Of a stretch of 64,000 nt of DNA, positions 1 through 11,700 are shown piece after piece. The DNA is taken from the NCBI RefSeq assembly GCF_041734735.1, contig NC_134878.1, positions 19,286,702 to 19,350,701 of the forward strand, read 5' to 3'. A program made the position numbers and the translations under genes. The stretch comes from Babylonia areolata. Its lineage: Eukaryota > Mollusca > Gastropoda > Neogastropoda > Buccinidae. The notes beneath the pieces are model-generated. The model was not told the origin of the DNA, made no database searches, and saw only the letters and a list, made by a program, of their open reading frames with translations. Each line of letters begins with the position of its first letter. Position 1 is the stretch's first letter.

Positions 1-15
1 TCGGGGGGGGGGGGG

Positions 16-277
16 GGGTGCATGCTGGGTATGTTTTTGTTTCCATAACCCACCGAACGCTGACATGGATTACAGGATCTTTAACGTTCGTATTTGATCT
101 TCTGCATGCGTTTACACACGAAGGGGGTTCAGGCACTAGCAGCTCTGCACATATGTTGACCTGGGAGATCGTAAAAATCTCCACCCTTTACCCACCAGGC
201 GCCGTCACCGTGATTCGAACCCGGGACCCTCAGATTGAAAGTCCAACGCTTTAACCACTTGGCTATTGCGCCCGTCA
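16..277 (-). mobile_element. tRNA-derived SINE (family S1), partial
   Basis: Read on the minus strand it begins with a tRNA-like head (A box near GCCAAGTGGTTAAAGCG, B box GGTTCGAATCACGG). A body follows that matches the copies at 1005-1435 and 9815-10170. The 3' part is cut off by a G run at the window start. The head is too diverged and too firmly part of the repeat to be a working tRNA gene. Confidence 0.85.
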
Positions 278-679
278 TTTCCGTGTTTTCATATTCAAAC
301 GCTTTACAGTCGGCCACCGCTCTTTCTGTCTCTGGACCCTGTACTTGCATTGACTGAGCTATCTCTTCCGCTTCGTCAGAATCTCTGCTCTCAGACACTT
401 CGAGTCTGGCCTTAATACCTCTTTCCAAAATAGCCCCCCGACACCCACCCGTCCCTCCCCTGCCTCTTCCTGGTCAGCACCGGCTTCTCCAGCTTTCTGT
501 ATGCATTGATTCACATCGGTAAGTTTTCACTTCCATTTTTGTGAGTGAAGTTATACATGCGTGTTAAAGATTGGTATGTAAGTGCTTTGGTTTGTCTCTC
601 AGTGCACAAGATCAGTTCAGTGCTACACGAATACTTTCTTATTCTTCTTTTTTATGATTACTATCTATCTATCTGTCTA

Positions 680-711
<32 letters not shown>

Positions 712-724
712 CACAAATGTATGC

Positions 725-756
<32 letters not shown>

Positions 757-828
757 CATGTATGTGTGTGTGTTATTCATAAGATTCGGATAGACATTAG
801 ACTTGTGATGTGATTAGGGTTGGAATTC
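278..828. other. gene-less stretch with short microsatellites
   Basis: There is no recognisable coding exon here. It contains a (CTAT)n/(ACGC)n/(AC)n compound microsatellite at about 660-715 and (TA)n at about 725-748. An open frame on the minus strand at 300-425 has no matching splice context and resembles no family I know. Confidence 0.5.
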
Positions 829-829
829 C

Positions 830-890
830 CGTTATTTCAGTATGATGTTGTGTTCTTGGAAAAGGCACTTTACAATGGTTTTTTTTGTTT
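830..890 (+). repeat. fragment of SINE family S3 core
   Basis: The phrase TTCTTGGAAAAGGCACTTTA closely matches the core of the longer SINE copies at 38690-38992 and 41593-41895. Only about 60 bp is preserved, followed by a T-rich tract. Confidence 0.5.
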
Positions 891-1004
891 TTTTTGTTTT
901 GTTTTTTTTTCTATTTATTTTTTTCCTGTTTGAATAGCATTGATACGATCTTCGTGGTCAGCTGGATGATAAAACTAGGACTGGTGCTACAAAGGTGTCG
1001 ACGG

Positions 1005-1435
1005 GCGCAACAGCCGAGTGGTCAAAGCGTTGGACTTTCAATCTGAGGGTTCCAGGTTCGAATCCCGGTCACGGCGCTTGGTGCCGGGGTAAACTGGGAG
1101 TGGAGATTTTTCCCATCTCCCAGGTGAACAGATGTGCAGACGTGATAGTGCCTGACCCCACACCCTCCACCCCTTTCGTGTGTATACGCATGCAGAACTG
1201 AGATCAAATACGCACATTAAAGATCCCGTATGTCATATCAGTGTTCGGTGGGGCATGGAAACAAAAATACACCCGGCATGCACACACCCCACCCCCGGAA
1301 AACGGAGTATGACTGCCTACATGGCGGGGATAAAAACTGTCATACACGTAAAAGCCCACTCGTTCAAACGAATGACCACGGGAGTCCACGTAAAAGCCCA
1401 CTCGTTCAAACGAATGACCACGGGAGTCGTATATT
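1005..1435 (+). mobile_element. tRNA-derived SINE (family S1), near full length
   Basis: This is the best copy of the family in the window. The head has GCCGAGTGGTCAAAGCG (A-box region) and GGTTCGAATCCCGG (B box). The body follows, then a 3' segment starting CACGTAAAAGCCCACTCG that occurs twice in tandem (unit about 42 bp, 1346-1429). The layout matches SINEs known from gastropods. It would be transcribed by RNA polymerase III and moved by a partner LINE. Confidence 0.88.
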
Positions 1436-2954
1436 AACGAAGAAAAAGTGTCAAGCTATTACAAAAGTCTCTCCTGGGGATGACAGGGGAAAAAAAACCA
1501 TAAAACAAAAAAACAAAAACAAAAAAACAAACGATCACCGCCTTCTGACTAATCTGCAAATTTCTTTTTTCATTGGTTTTCCAAAATATTTTCTGTCATC
1601 AATCTTTCTTCTTTCATTTTGCCCTGTCGTCTCTTTTTTCAGCGCTTTACCGAACTACTCCGCCACGCATGCAAGTGTCAGGCGACAAGACTTGACGGTG
1701 AACAGGCTTCGGACGAAGCTTCAAGTTCAAGGAACTTTGCCTTTTTTGTCCCTGCTTGTTTGACATCCAGGCGTGCTGGTACATGGTGTGTTGTTTGCCA
1801 CTGGGATACAAGCGTCTGAGCTGGAGCGTGCATCCACAGAAGAGTGATCTGCGCATACGGTCTATTTCAGTCTCGTCATTTAAACCCCTTTCGCACCACC
1901 CGTCATCCCCCCGCCCCCTTCACTCTTCTCCCTGCCATGCACTCTCCTTTCTCTTTTATTGCCCCCCCCCCCCCCCCCCCACACACACACCCTCTGTGGT
2001 CACTAGCAGGTTTGTGGACTGGTTTAATTTTCTGGTTTTGTACTCAAGTGGGTGATAAGAATGCTGTAAGAGTTATTCTAAAGTGCTCTTTTATCACTGA
2101 GTCAGACAGCTTCCTCTCCTGCCCCCACTTGAGTTTCTGTCCCACCTCCACCCCCACTGTCTTCTGTCTTCATGCACCTCTTTTAACTAGTAGACATGCC
2201 CCTCTTTAAAGTAAGTGCAGGGTTAGTAGTGGCTTGGACTGAATCAGAGAACTGCTCGCTGGGCACCACCTACCCCTCTCTCTGCCCCACCTACCTCTAT
2301 CATCACTTGACAAATACGCATTGTTGGTTTTGTGGTGCCTGTGTGCTTGTATGAAAAGCTAAATTATTCTTAGGCAGTGTCAGCCCATCAGTGCTTGCTA
2401 GTTGACTGGATGTGTTTTGTTATTCATGCTGTGTTTGTTACTCTTTTATTTGATATAATCTGGGGGTGGTGAGTGAAGCAGAATGGTCGGTACCTTCAAC
2501 ACAGTTAAGGTCTCAGTCAAGTCAGTGGTGTGGTCATCACTGGCAACCGCATCCGTCGAGTCACGGCCGGCTTTCTGCTGAATGTTCTGTCTCTCATGAA
2601 CTTGTGTCATGTTCTTGTTTGACATTTCATTTGAAGAATGATGTTGGGATCTTTCACATCATATTCATGACACCTAGGTGAGGCCAGTTTGGCTGTTGCG
2701 GAAAACAAATAAATAGGTATGCGTGAGAAAAACATCGTCGTGATGACGGATGTGCGAATTTATCCAGTGCTGGTATGTACACTGCATAATTCAGCATCGC
2801 TTCTCATAGAACCCACTACATTTCAGAATCAGAGCATTTGGCAACTGTCCGATGCATATGGCAAACCCTGACAACACTTTGACGATCGGACATCCACGAA
2901 AACCCGGCCATGTCGTGGCACTGCGTGCAAAACTTGCGCAGCCTGTTGATATGG
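1436..2954. other. no recognised gene
   Basis: Mostly unremarkable sequence with a poly-C run at about 1965-1980. Open frames near 1619-2209 show no conserved domain and no paired splice sites in a consistent phase. I see nothing here that I can name. Confidence 0.5.
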
Positions 2955-3175
2955 TACCACTGTCAGTGTCCGACCAATACCACCAGAACAGCAGAGGAGG
3001 TAGCTGCTGTCCCGACGATCAGGGCTAGAATTTCATTTTTGAGATAGAGTGTCTTGCCCAAGTTACATTCCATTCTCTCGGTCAAGACGTACGGTTTTAG
3101 CCTGACAGTCAGCGTTTCCCCCAAAGTCTGCAGCAGGACACAAAGAGGAAAAGTCACAGACATTTACAAAAGAGT
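2955..3175 (-). repeat. dispersed repeat R2
   Basis: On the minus strand this matches the plus-strand segment 61015-61260. Shared phrases include ATGTAACTTGGGC and a downstream GTCGGGACA / GTTGGGACA block. Both copies keep the same reading frame open, with shared residues CNLG, ILA, IVGT, SSA and VGH. The element class is not known to me. Confidence 0.7.
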
Positions 3176-3507
3176 AAGCTGTAAACGACTTCCCATTGCA
3201 GAGGAGAATCAATAATGAACATGCAGCTCTCACTTTGTTGTTGGCCCAGCTGTAAATGTCAGCATCTGATGTACAAGCTGACCGCTGAGCCGATCACAAC
3301 TAGTAGGAAACAACAGGACTGAGAACAGCCTCGGAACGACTGGGAACATTGTCTCTGACCTCCCCTTCTGCACCCTTCCATTTTGATTATGTTTCTTTCT
3401 TTTGTCTGGTGGACAATAAATTGGATCGAGAACAATCCCCAACCCCTCAACATGTCACATAGACGGAAGCTCACATACTCACATGTCCACATCCAAAACC
3501 TCTCAGT

Positions 3508-3625
3508 TGTGTGTGTGTGTGTGTGTGTGTGTGCATGGAAATATGTATTAGAATGGTATGTCTGTGCCTCCGTGTGTGAGAATGCAAACAGGTATAAAGC
3601 GCGCGCGCGCGCGTGTGTGTGTAAA
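3508..3625. repeat. (GT)n and (GC/GT)n microsatellites
   Basis: A perfect GT tract lies at about 3508-3532 and an alternating CG/TG tract at about 3599-3621. The predicted CV/TH-rich peptides from it are artefacts of the repeat. Confidence 0.9.
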
Positions 3626-4453
3626 TACATATGCAAATCTGTTTTCCTCCTTATGAGGCTCAGCGTAGTTTGTGGAATGCCAAAAAGGCCTCGAAGAATA
3701 GCTTTCTTACGCTCCTCTGCACAGTCAGCCAAAACGCTCTCAATCAATCTTGTTGTACATCGAAGTGCTATTTTCGCAGCTGACCATGACACATGGTATT
3801 TCCCGGTATTTGAATGCATTCGTCTATCGAGACTAGCTGAGGTAGTTGCATTTCATGCAACAAAGGGTCTGTATCTTAGTTCACTGTTGTTGCATGCCCT
3901 ATCTCACTTGAGGATCATCAATGCCTCTCAGTGGTATGGGAAAACGAAATTCAGTCCGATTCTTCTCAAGCTTTCGAACCAGTAAAAATCAGCCTTGGAG
4001 ACATCACGCAAGACTCTCAAAATCTTTTCTCTCTGGTGTCTTTATTTTCTGGTAAAGAACTTGACAGACATGCTAACTCTTATCTCTGTGACGAATTCAT
4101 CAAGACTGTTTCGGAAAGGGAGAAATGCCCTGCCCAGTGAGTGACGACATGCAATACAACAGCCATGCGAGAACGCAGACGATGATGAAAATGTCCTGAC
4201 GTTCACTTGAAATGAGAGACACAAAATGAACTCTTTCATGCACATGACTAACCGGCAAGTCAGCTACGAATCCCGGATCTAAATACACTATAATTATTGC
4301 AGCCATGAAACCGCGTCATCGGCTGGCATAAATCCAGAAAAAAGAGCACTGACATTATAAGCTACTGCGAAAAGCGACGACAGTGTGGGCTCTTCTTTTG
4401 CTCAATGAATAATTAATGTGTCAGGCCCGATGTAGCCAGCTACCATGAATGTG

Positions 4454-4454
<1 letters not shown>

Positions 4455-4510
<56 letters not shown>
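4455..4510. repeat. (GT)n followed by poly-A
   Basis: A GT tract of about 30 bp runs directly into an A run of about 25 bp. Confidence 0.92.
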
Positions 4511-4569
4511 TCGAAGCCAATATCCCTCCCGACCCAGCTTCGATGGTCTGAAAATGTAATCTGCATGGA

Positions 4570-4755
4570 AAGGGAGCATGTCTATATTCCTCCACCTCTA
4601 TGTTCCCCCAAAAAACATTTTTGGTTGGTCGTGAATTTGGGGGAACAAAGACTTGGGGGAACACTGATAGACCGGGGGAAACTTAGACCTGGGGAATTTA
4701 CACCTGGTTGAAAGAAAATCTAGGGGAACATAGACCTGGGTGAACATAGAGCTGA
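4570..4755. repeat. degenerate GGGGAACATAGACCT tandem repeat
   Basis: About seven imperfect units of 17-25 bp carry the core GGGGAACA(T)AGACC. A reversed unit at the left side (CTATGTTCCCCC near 4600) could pair with the later ones. It carries no plausible coding sequence. Confidence 0.7.
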
Positions 4756-5778
4756 CCCCCATGGAAGGGAGAGAGAAAAGGATGGAGATAATGGGATAGT
4801 TGGTGTTTGTCTGGGGGCAGTTGTTATCAGATTGACACCCACTGAAAAAGTGTTGTCTCCTGATTTTTTGAAAGCAGATTCAAGCAAGCTGAAGAGCGGA
4901 ATCAAGTGTAAGTGAACGTGGTTAATTCCACAGATATGGGAAGGGTTGGCAGGTATAAACTGCCAATAAAATGCCCTTTTTTGTTAAACAACCAGAAACG
5001 AAAGTAAATCTCGTTTTTTGACAGTAATTCACAAATTTTTTCTCAAAAACGTTGGATCGCGAATTTCAAAAACGCAGGTTTCATTTCCCTAGCCTGTCAT
5101 AGTATCGTCGTTTAGGGTGACAAAACATAGAAACTTCTCTGAAATCGGAGAGGTAAACATGTCTGTTGTCACAGTATGAAACGTGTGTGTGTGTGAGACA
5201 GTGTGTGGGTGTGCAAGCATACTATCTGAGTGGGTGGTGGTCTCAGTGGTAAGAATGTGAGTGTGTGTGTGTGTGTGTGTGCGCGCGTGCTTGCTAGCAT
5301 GTGTATGTGTATGAACAAAGAAAATGTATGTGTGAGCATGTGGATGTGCATGTGAGTTGTCAGTTCCATATGGGATATTTAGGATGCCTGAGTGAAGCTA
5401 AAGAAATAATATACAAACTATTATTCTAGCCCTTGTGGAAAAAAAAAAGAAAAAAAAGAGAGAGAGACAAAGATATATATAAATGAAAGCATGCACACAA
5501 CATGGTTTTCAACAAAGATAATACTTCATATGAGTGAGAGTGTGTACATATTTCAAATTGCATTTCTTTGTCACGACGACTTTGAATTTTACTACAGAAT
5601 TTTGCCTGAACAACATTCTTGCTGGGTTCACTTACGTTCTGCTCACAGGATCTCTGTCTACCATCAGATCTCAAAAGACTAGCAGCCAGACCACAACTTA
5701 GATGTCTAGTGGAGAGGGAGTTAAAGTTCCTGTCATGATCACTCATGGGTATTGTTTTCTGTTTAAAAAAAACAAAAG
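4756..5778. other. no recognised gene
   Basis: AT-rich sequence with short GT tracts (5183-5210, 5258-5283) and an A/G-rich run at about 5440-5470. I found no coding exon or repeat family with a partner elsewhere in the window. Confidence 0.5.
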
Positions 5779-5780
5779 TA

Positions 5781-6587
5781 CCATAAAGTTCGGTCTATTG
5801 AGCACACTGGTATATAAGCCGCACCAACTAAATTTTGGAAAAAATTTAACTTTATACATACATAAGCCGCACCGGCTTATAAGCCGCACTTATTTCCGGT
5901 ACCGGAACACATACTGATACTACAGAAAAGCTGTCAATACTGCAGGTTATGAAATAAACACAAGCGGGAAACAACACAAAGAAAAGCAAGCGAAAATACT
6001 GCTAGTGCCACAAAAAAATAATAAATAAACACAACAAAAATAAGATCCATAGTTTAGGGATAGTCACATTTATTAAACGTCATCCAGCTCACTGAATCCA
6101 CTAAAATCTTCGTCTTCAGTGTCCGAGTTGAAGAGAACCAGCACAGCTTCCTCCGCCATCTTGTCACTGATTTCAGCCTCGCTTTCACTTCATGAAGGTG
6201 GAGGTCGCTGCTGGTTTGTCGCTTGCACTGTCGCCTGCTAGGTCAACCGCCTTCAATTTGAAGGCTGCATCACAGGCATAACGTCGCGTTTTCAGCATGA
6301 TGAGGGTGTACGCTTGAGCAGAGTAGAACTGAATGCTGATCTGAAGGCTTTAATGTATGCGGATTTGATTTATAAAATGTGAACAGTTAGCACACTATCC
6401 TGAAGCTCATCTAAAAATTCATGGACAGAAATCATGATTTTGGCGAGTTGGAAGGGCAGCTAAGAATAGACGAGAACGTGACACTCCCGGGATCGTTAAA
6501 ATCCGCAAATAAGCCGCATCATTGTATAAGCCGCAGAGGTTGAAGCTGGGGTAAAAAAAGTCGCGGATTATAGACCGAACTTTACGG
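5781..6587 (-). mobile_element. pogo-like (Tc1/mariner superfamily) deletion derivative
   Basis: Ends are inverted repeats (CC[A/G]TAAAGTTCGGTCTAT on the left, its complement on the right) and are flanked by TA on both sides, the target duplication of Tc1/mariner and pogo elements. Subterminal CGGCTTATAAGCCGCAC motifs repeat near both ends. On the minus strand from 6298 a relic reads MLKTRRYACDAAFKLKAVDL, like the N-terminus of pogo/Tigger transposases. Shortly after, in another frame, an acidic tail (SDTEDEDFSGFSEL) resembles a transposase C-terminus. The catalytic middle is missing, so this is a non-autonomous copy about 0.8 kb long. The family is inferred from these short peptides and the TA duplication. 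Confidence 0.8.
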
Positions 6588-6914
6588 TAATGTGCTATTC
6601 CATTCACTAACATGGCCAGGGAATGAAGCATTACACTTCCCCCTCCCCCTTTTTTAAACATGACTTCAGCAAGATATTTCAACAATCATACTTTCAAAGT
6701 AATGCCATTACCCCCCTCACCCCCTCAAGTTTCGTTATGACATCATTATCCCTCTGTGAGATAACATGTAACCCGCTGTTTGCAATGAGATGCTTCATTA
6801 GTGCATAGTTTACTATTTATCTCACTGGATCCTATTTTATTCTGTAAGATGATCATTTATTGTATTTTTTCCAGGTTGCCTCTGTTCGTGTGTGTTTGTG
6901 TGCATGCATATCAT

Positions 6915-6946
<32 letters not shown>

Positions 6947-8059
6947 TGTGTGGAATTATGTGTGTAGGGGCGTAGGGTACATGTGTATGTTGAGGAGGAG
7001 GCGGAAGGAGAAGAGGAGGGGTTGACAGAAAAATGAATGCTCTCAAACTTCATGCATTTACAAAGAATGTTAAAGTTCAGTATCAATAAATTCTAGCATC
7101 CACACGTGTCCATCACACCCCAGACCATCACAACAGAACAAATGTTGGCCGCCTCTTTTTTTAATGTCTATTTCATGGATGTCTGGCAATTCTGACCACG
7201 CACATACAGCAAACACAAATGCACGCACATTATGACATGCACACACATTCACACCTACCTGCCGCACTCAGTGACTCATAACTAATTACTAATATATGTA
7301 TAACCATACTTAATAAATTTGACTTCTCTACCACAGCAACAAAATTGTCTTTCACCTCTTCCACTCAACTGAGTTTTTATATGCTGCATAAGTGGATGAC
7401 CACTTTCACAATTCTTCATACTCATTGTTGCAGTGACAATTCTTTACATTTATTCTTCTCAAAACCAACAAAAACCATATCCCTGCTGGTATATTTTTAC
7501 AGGAAAATTGTATATGTTCCTCTTTGATAATACACCTCACACACCATTGTCATAAAAACAACAAAGAAAGTCACAAAAAAAAAAAAAAAAAAAAAAAAGG
7601 ATGGAAACAAAACAATAAAGGCAAGCTCAGATAAAAACTCACTTGATCCAAAGTAAGGCATTCTGTAAACATGCATTTAATTAGGAATTAAAAAAAGCTT
7701 TTAAAATAAGAAGAAAAACATCATGTATCACTCTGACCGAGATATATTTGGTAATGGTATAACAACTTCTCAAGCAGGAACGATTTGAAAAAAAAATTCA
7801 ATTAAAAACTCAACACATTAGAACAAGGAATATGTTCCTAAGTTTTGTTTTGAAAAAAAAAAAAAAGAAAAAAAAAAAAATCTGTACAATGAACATCGCT
7901 GATAGTTTAGGGGTAGTGTCCCATTATAGACACACCATCTTCTGCAAGTCCTTATCTTTCGTCTCTGAAACACTGACTGAATGACACAATTTTCATGCGC
8001 TGTTTGTATGTATGTAAAATATCAGCACACAATCAGTCTGTCTACAATTATCATCTATT
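6588..8059. other. no recognised gene; (GT)n at 6916-6942
   Basis: AT-rich sequence with poly-A runs near 7576-7598 and 7853-7880. No coding exon could be supported. Confidence 0.5.
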
Positions 8060-8060
8060 T

Positions 8061-8286
8061 TTTTGTGCTCCCTGTAGGGGATGGGTGTGTGTGTAGGAAA
8101 TGATCCAGCATGATACAGGAGTTAATGTTTAACACAAAGCAGTGATTATGAAGAGAAAAAGGATCATCCGGTTTTTGTACTCCCTGTGACTGCGGGGGGT
8201 TAGGGGATGGGTGTGTGTGTACAAAATGATCCAGCATGATACAGTAATTAATGTTTAACAAAAAGCAGTGATTATGAAGAGAAAAA
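8061..8286. repeat. two-copy tandem duplication (about 110 bp unit)
   Basis: The segments 8061-8160 and about 8172-8286 share GGGGATGGGTGTGTGTGT, ATGATCCAGCATGATACAG and GCAGTGATTATGAAGAGAAA in the same order, with a few substitutions and one short insertion in the second. They lie just downstream of the LTV1 stop codon. Confidence 0.85.
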
Positions 8287-8319
8287 AAAGTTCCTCATAA
8301 TTGGTTGTTGTCATTTAAA

Positions 8320-8335
8320 AAAAATTTTATTGATA
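8320..8335 (-). terminator. candidate LTV1 polyadenylation signal
   Basis: The minus strand carries AATAAA at about 8327-8332, some 460 bp past the LTV1 stop. It is only a hexamer match in AT-rich sequence, so the assignment is tentative. Confidence 0.3.
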
Positions 8336-8787
8336 AAGCTGAAGAGAGACAGACAGGCACAGAGAGAGAGAGATCACCCCTACACCTGTGACTAAACTAA
8401 AAATCAGGTAGACAGAAGGAGAAAGAACTGGGAATAATGGCAGTACGTCTGAAGGAAAACAAATCAAATAATTTATATCAGTGCCCAACCCCCTCTGTCT
8501 CATGCACAAATGTTCTATTACACATCTCTCTCTGAATCTTTCTCACACACTTGCAAAAGATTTACCCCAATCATTCTCCATTTTTCAGAAAAAAAGGGTG
8601 AATGTAAAAAAAAAAAATTATTATTATTTTTTAAAAAGCCCCAATTCTCTCTCACAACAAGCATCAGGTTGATCCAAATCTTCCAGTTTCCCTAAAGAAA
8701 GAAGAAAACCTACCAGGGACCGCACCCCAACCCTTTTCAGGGAACAAACTGTGGGCAAACAGGAGCAAGGGAGATGATGCAGCAGCC

Positions 8788-11700
8788 TCAGGACTGATAG
8801 GAGACAACTCTTTTCTGTGCTGTCCCTGCATCCTTCACCTTCCTCTGACGCTGCTCTTCACATTTGAAGGCCACCTTGTTGAGCTTCTTCTCTGCGCGCC
8901 TCTCCTGGCGACAGAAAATGTAAAAAAAATGATGCACTGACTGATAAGACAGCAACGCAACACACTCACATACAATGTGTGTACATACACACACAAATCA
9001 ATTCATGTCAACAGCTCACCTGAAGACAAGCTAAACATAGACAAATAGGCCAGAATAGACAGATATAAAGTCAGAGAAAGTGAGGAAGACGTTATCACCA
9101 ACGGCATAAATCTCCCCTCAGACTTCATTGTAATGTGATGTCATGAACTAATTTGCAACATGTTGTGCTGTATTACTTCCTTACCAGAATGAGATTTCTG
9201 TGTGAGAACTCTGGGCTGCTTTTCTTAGAAGAGCATATTGCCAGAATTCAATGCCTAACATTTCCTTTCCTGCTCTGTAAATGCTTGTTTCCCTGATGAG
9301 GATTTATCGTCACAATATTTTTCCTGGTAAACTTTTTAACTGCTGTGGGTTCTTTCACATGGACCAAGTCCAAACTGCACATCAGACTTCTGCTTGTCAT
9401 CTCAAGTCTGGCGCCCAGACCACAAGATGTCTGCACAAGGTTGAATGGAAGGGGAAGAAAAAAAACATCCCAGCCCATGTGTGACTTTATTGCATGTACT
9501 CTTTTAAAGAGGCCATCTCTCCACAAAACAGAGCACTAAGCAATGACCAAGAAAACCTCCCGTCATGATTTCTTGTATCCTAAATTTCATGTCAGTTCAA
9601 TCCAAATCAAACTGTCAGTGGACAGGATGCTGAATTAGTTATCTCCCTTGAGACAAACCTCCATAACTAACTTGCTCCCCACCCAGTCCCCTTCCCCACC
9701 TCCCAACACACACGCACACACACAAATATTGTAAGATGTCCTTTTAAAATCATTTAAAACCGGTATTTTTGTTTGAGATTCCACTAATTTCATCTTCTTT
9801 TTCTACTGTGTTCGTGGGCTGCAACTCCCATGTTCACTCACATGTACACGAGTGGGCTTTTACGTGTATGACCGTTTTTACCCCGCCATGTAGCCAGCCA
9901 TACTCTGCTTTCAGGGGGTGTGCATGCTGGGTATGTTTTTGTTTCCATAACCCACCGAATGCTGACATGGATTACAGGATCTTTAACGTGCATATTTGAT
10001 CTTCTGCTTGCGTATACACACACTGGGGGTTCAGGCACTAGCAGGTCTGCATATATGTTGACCAGGGAGATCAGGAAAATTTCCACCCTTTACCACCCAC
10101 TTACTGATTTGAAACCAGGACCCTCAGATTGAAAGTTCAATGCTTTAACCATTTGGCTACAGCGCCCGTCACTAATATGATCAAAAGAGGTCAGAGTAAA
10201 AAGGCACAGAGAGTTCAAATCAGCTTCTGTCGGCTTTCAAACACCACCAGCACATTAAGTCTTGACCTCAGAATGCTGAGTGGCAAATGAGCTAAACCAT
10301 GTTAAAAAAGAAAAAAAAAGACCTATTTTTACAGTGGAGTAGAGTCAAGACTTCCTTCTCATACTCAGGCTGGGGAACGGCTGGAAAAAAACACAACCCC
10401 ACTGAAACCAGGCCATGGTCCAGGGGCCACCTAGGCCCTGGTGAGGTGCAGGGGCAACGCCCTGCTGAGGGGACCAGGGGGGGCGAAGGCCCCAGAAGGA
10501 AACTGAATTTTGCCAATTTTCAAGGCATTTGTTGGCCTTTTCCTGGCTGATAAAATGGGTTTTTGAAAGAAAGTTTTGACATAATTTGTGCCTTTTTTTG
10601 GGTCTGAATATATTATAGTATGTAACAGGTTTTAACACATTATTTTCCTTAAAGTACCACTGACTTTCTTATTTACAAACAAATACCCACCACTGTGAAG
10701 AGCCCAGTGAGGAATAAGTTATAAAATTAAAAGCACCAGTCATGGTAAAAATGTTTTCAGTCTCAAGGAAAAAACGTCCAGTTTTCACACTTCATAGTTC
10801 ACTCCACTGATTCTTCAAACCAACATCTGTATGGGTGCAACTGCCAGAAAAAAAAAAACCCAAAAAAGAACTGAAAGGCAGGGTACAGGGGCAACACCCT
10901 GTTGGGGGTCAATGCCCCACACCTCCCCAAAGCAGAAGATATTAGATTTGAAAGGCATTTGGAAGGCTCTTGTACAATCAAAAACATAAATTTTTATCTA
11001 AAAATCACTGATTTGGTTATATGTTGTGTCTATAGACAGACAGACATAAAGTGATAAAACCATGAACACACACTATCTAAAGACCTTAAATGGTGGAAAA
11101 TAACTCATCCAGGAATGAAGATCAATGCAAAGAGCGGAAAATGTCTCATCTTAACAATGAATGAAAATCAAATTGCTGCTTGTGAGGAACTGTTTCATGT
11201 TAAGTGCAAAGGGGTCAGGTCTGAAGTCATTTCACTAGTTTTAGTTCAAGTTCACCCTGGCGACACTCATCCACATTTCTAGACCTGTTTACCTTATATT
11301 TGTATTTGGTGTATTCTTGTCAAAATTTGGTGTACTCTTCTTCAAAATGGTGTACCAAGCAATCATGTCCTAGGCTGTGATTCAACTTCATAATATACAC
11401 CTGTGTTATTTATCTATTGCAGATTTCACATTAATATTCTCACTATTAGTACTACTGATTTCAGTTTGGCCCAGCTGACCATCCAGGGCCAACTCAAAAG
11501 TATGGTCTTTTCTTACCCTCCACTGTAAACAGCAACATGCTGAGTTGAGAAGAAAAGCCAACATTTGCACTGTGAAACACTCATTGTCAGGAATTGACAG
11601 ATCCAAGTAAGATTATACAAGCAGGGATCAACATTTACTGTTTTTCACTTGCCCAGTCTGGCAACTCAGTTGAAAATTCGCTCACCAGGATGGGTTTTGT

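Noticed and set aside
129-428. 99-codon minus-strand frame at the left edge
   Set aside because: Half of it is the SINE head, and the rest has no recognised domain or splice junction.
1005-1080. Possible functional tRNA gene
   Set aside because: The tRNA-like head continues into a body shared with other SINE copies and the stems pair poorly; the same holds for the heads at 10100-10170, 25143, 33655, 37977 and 46161.
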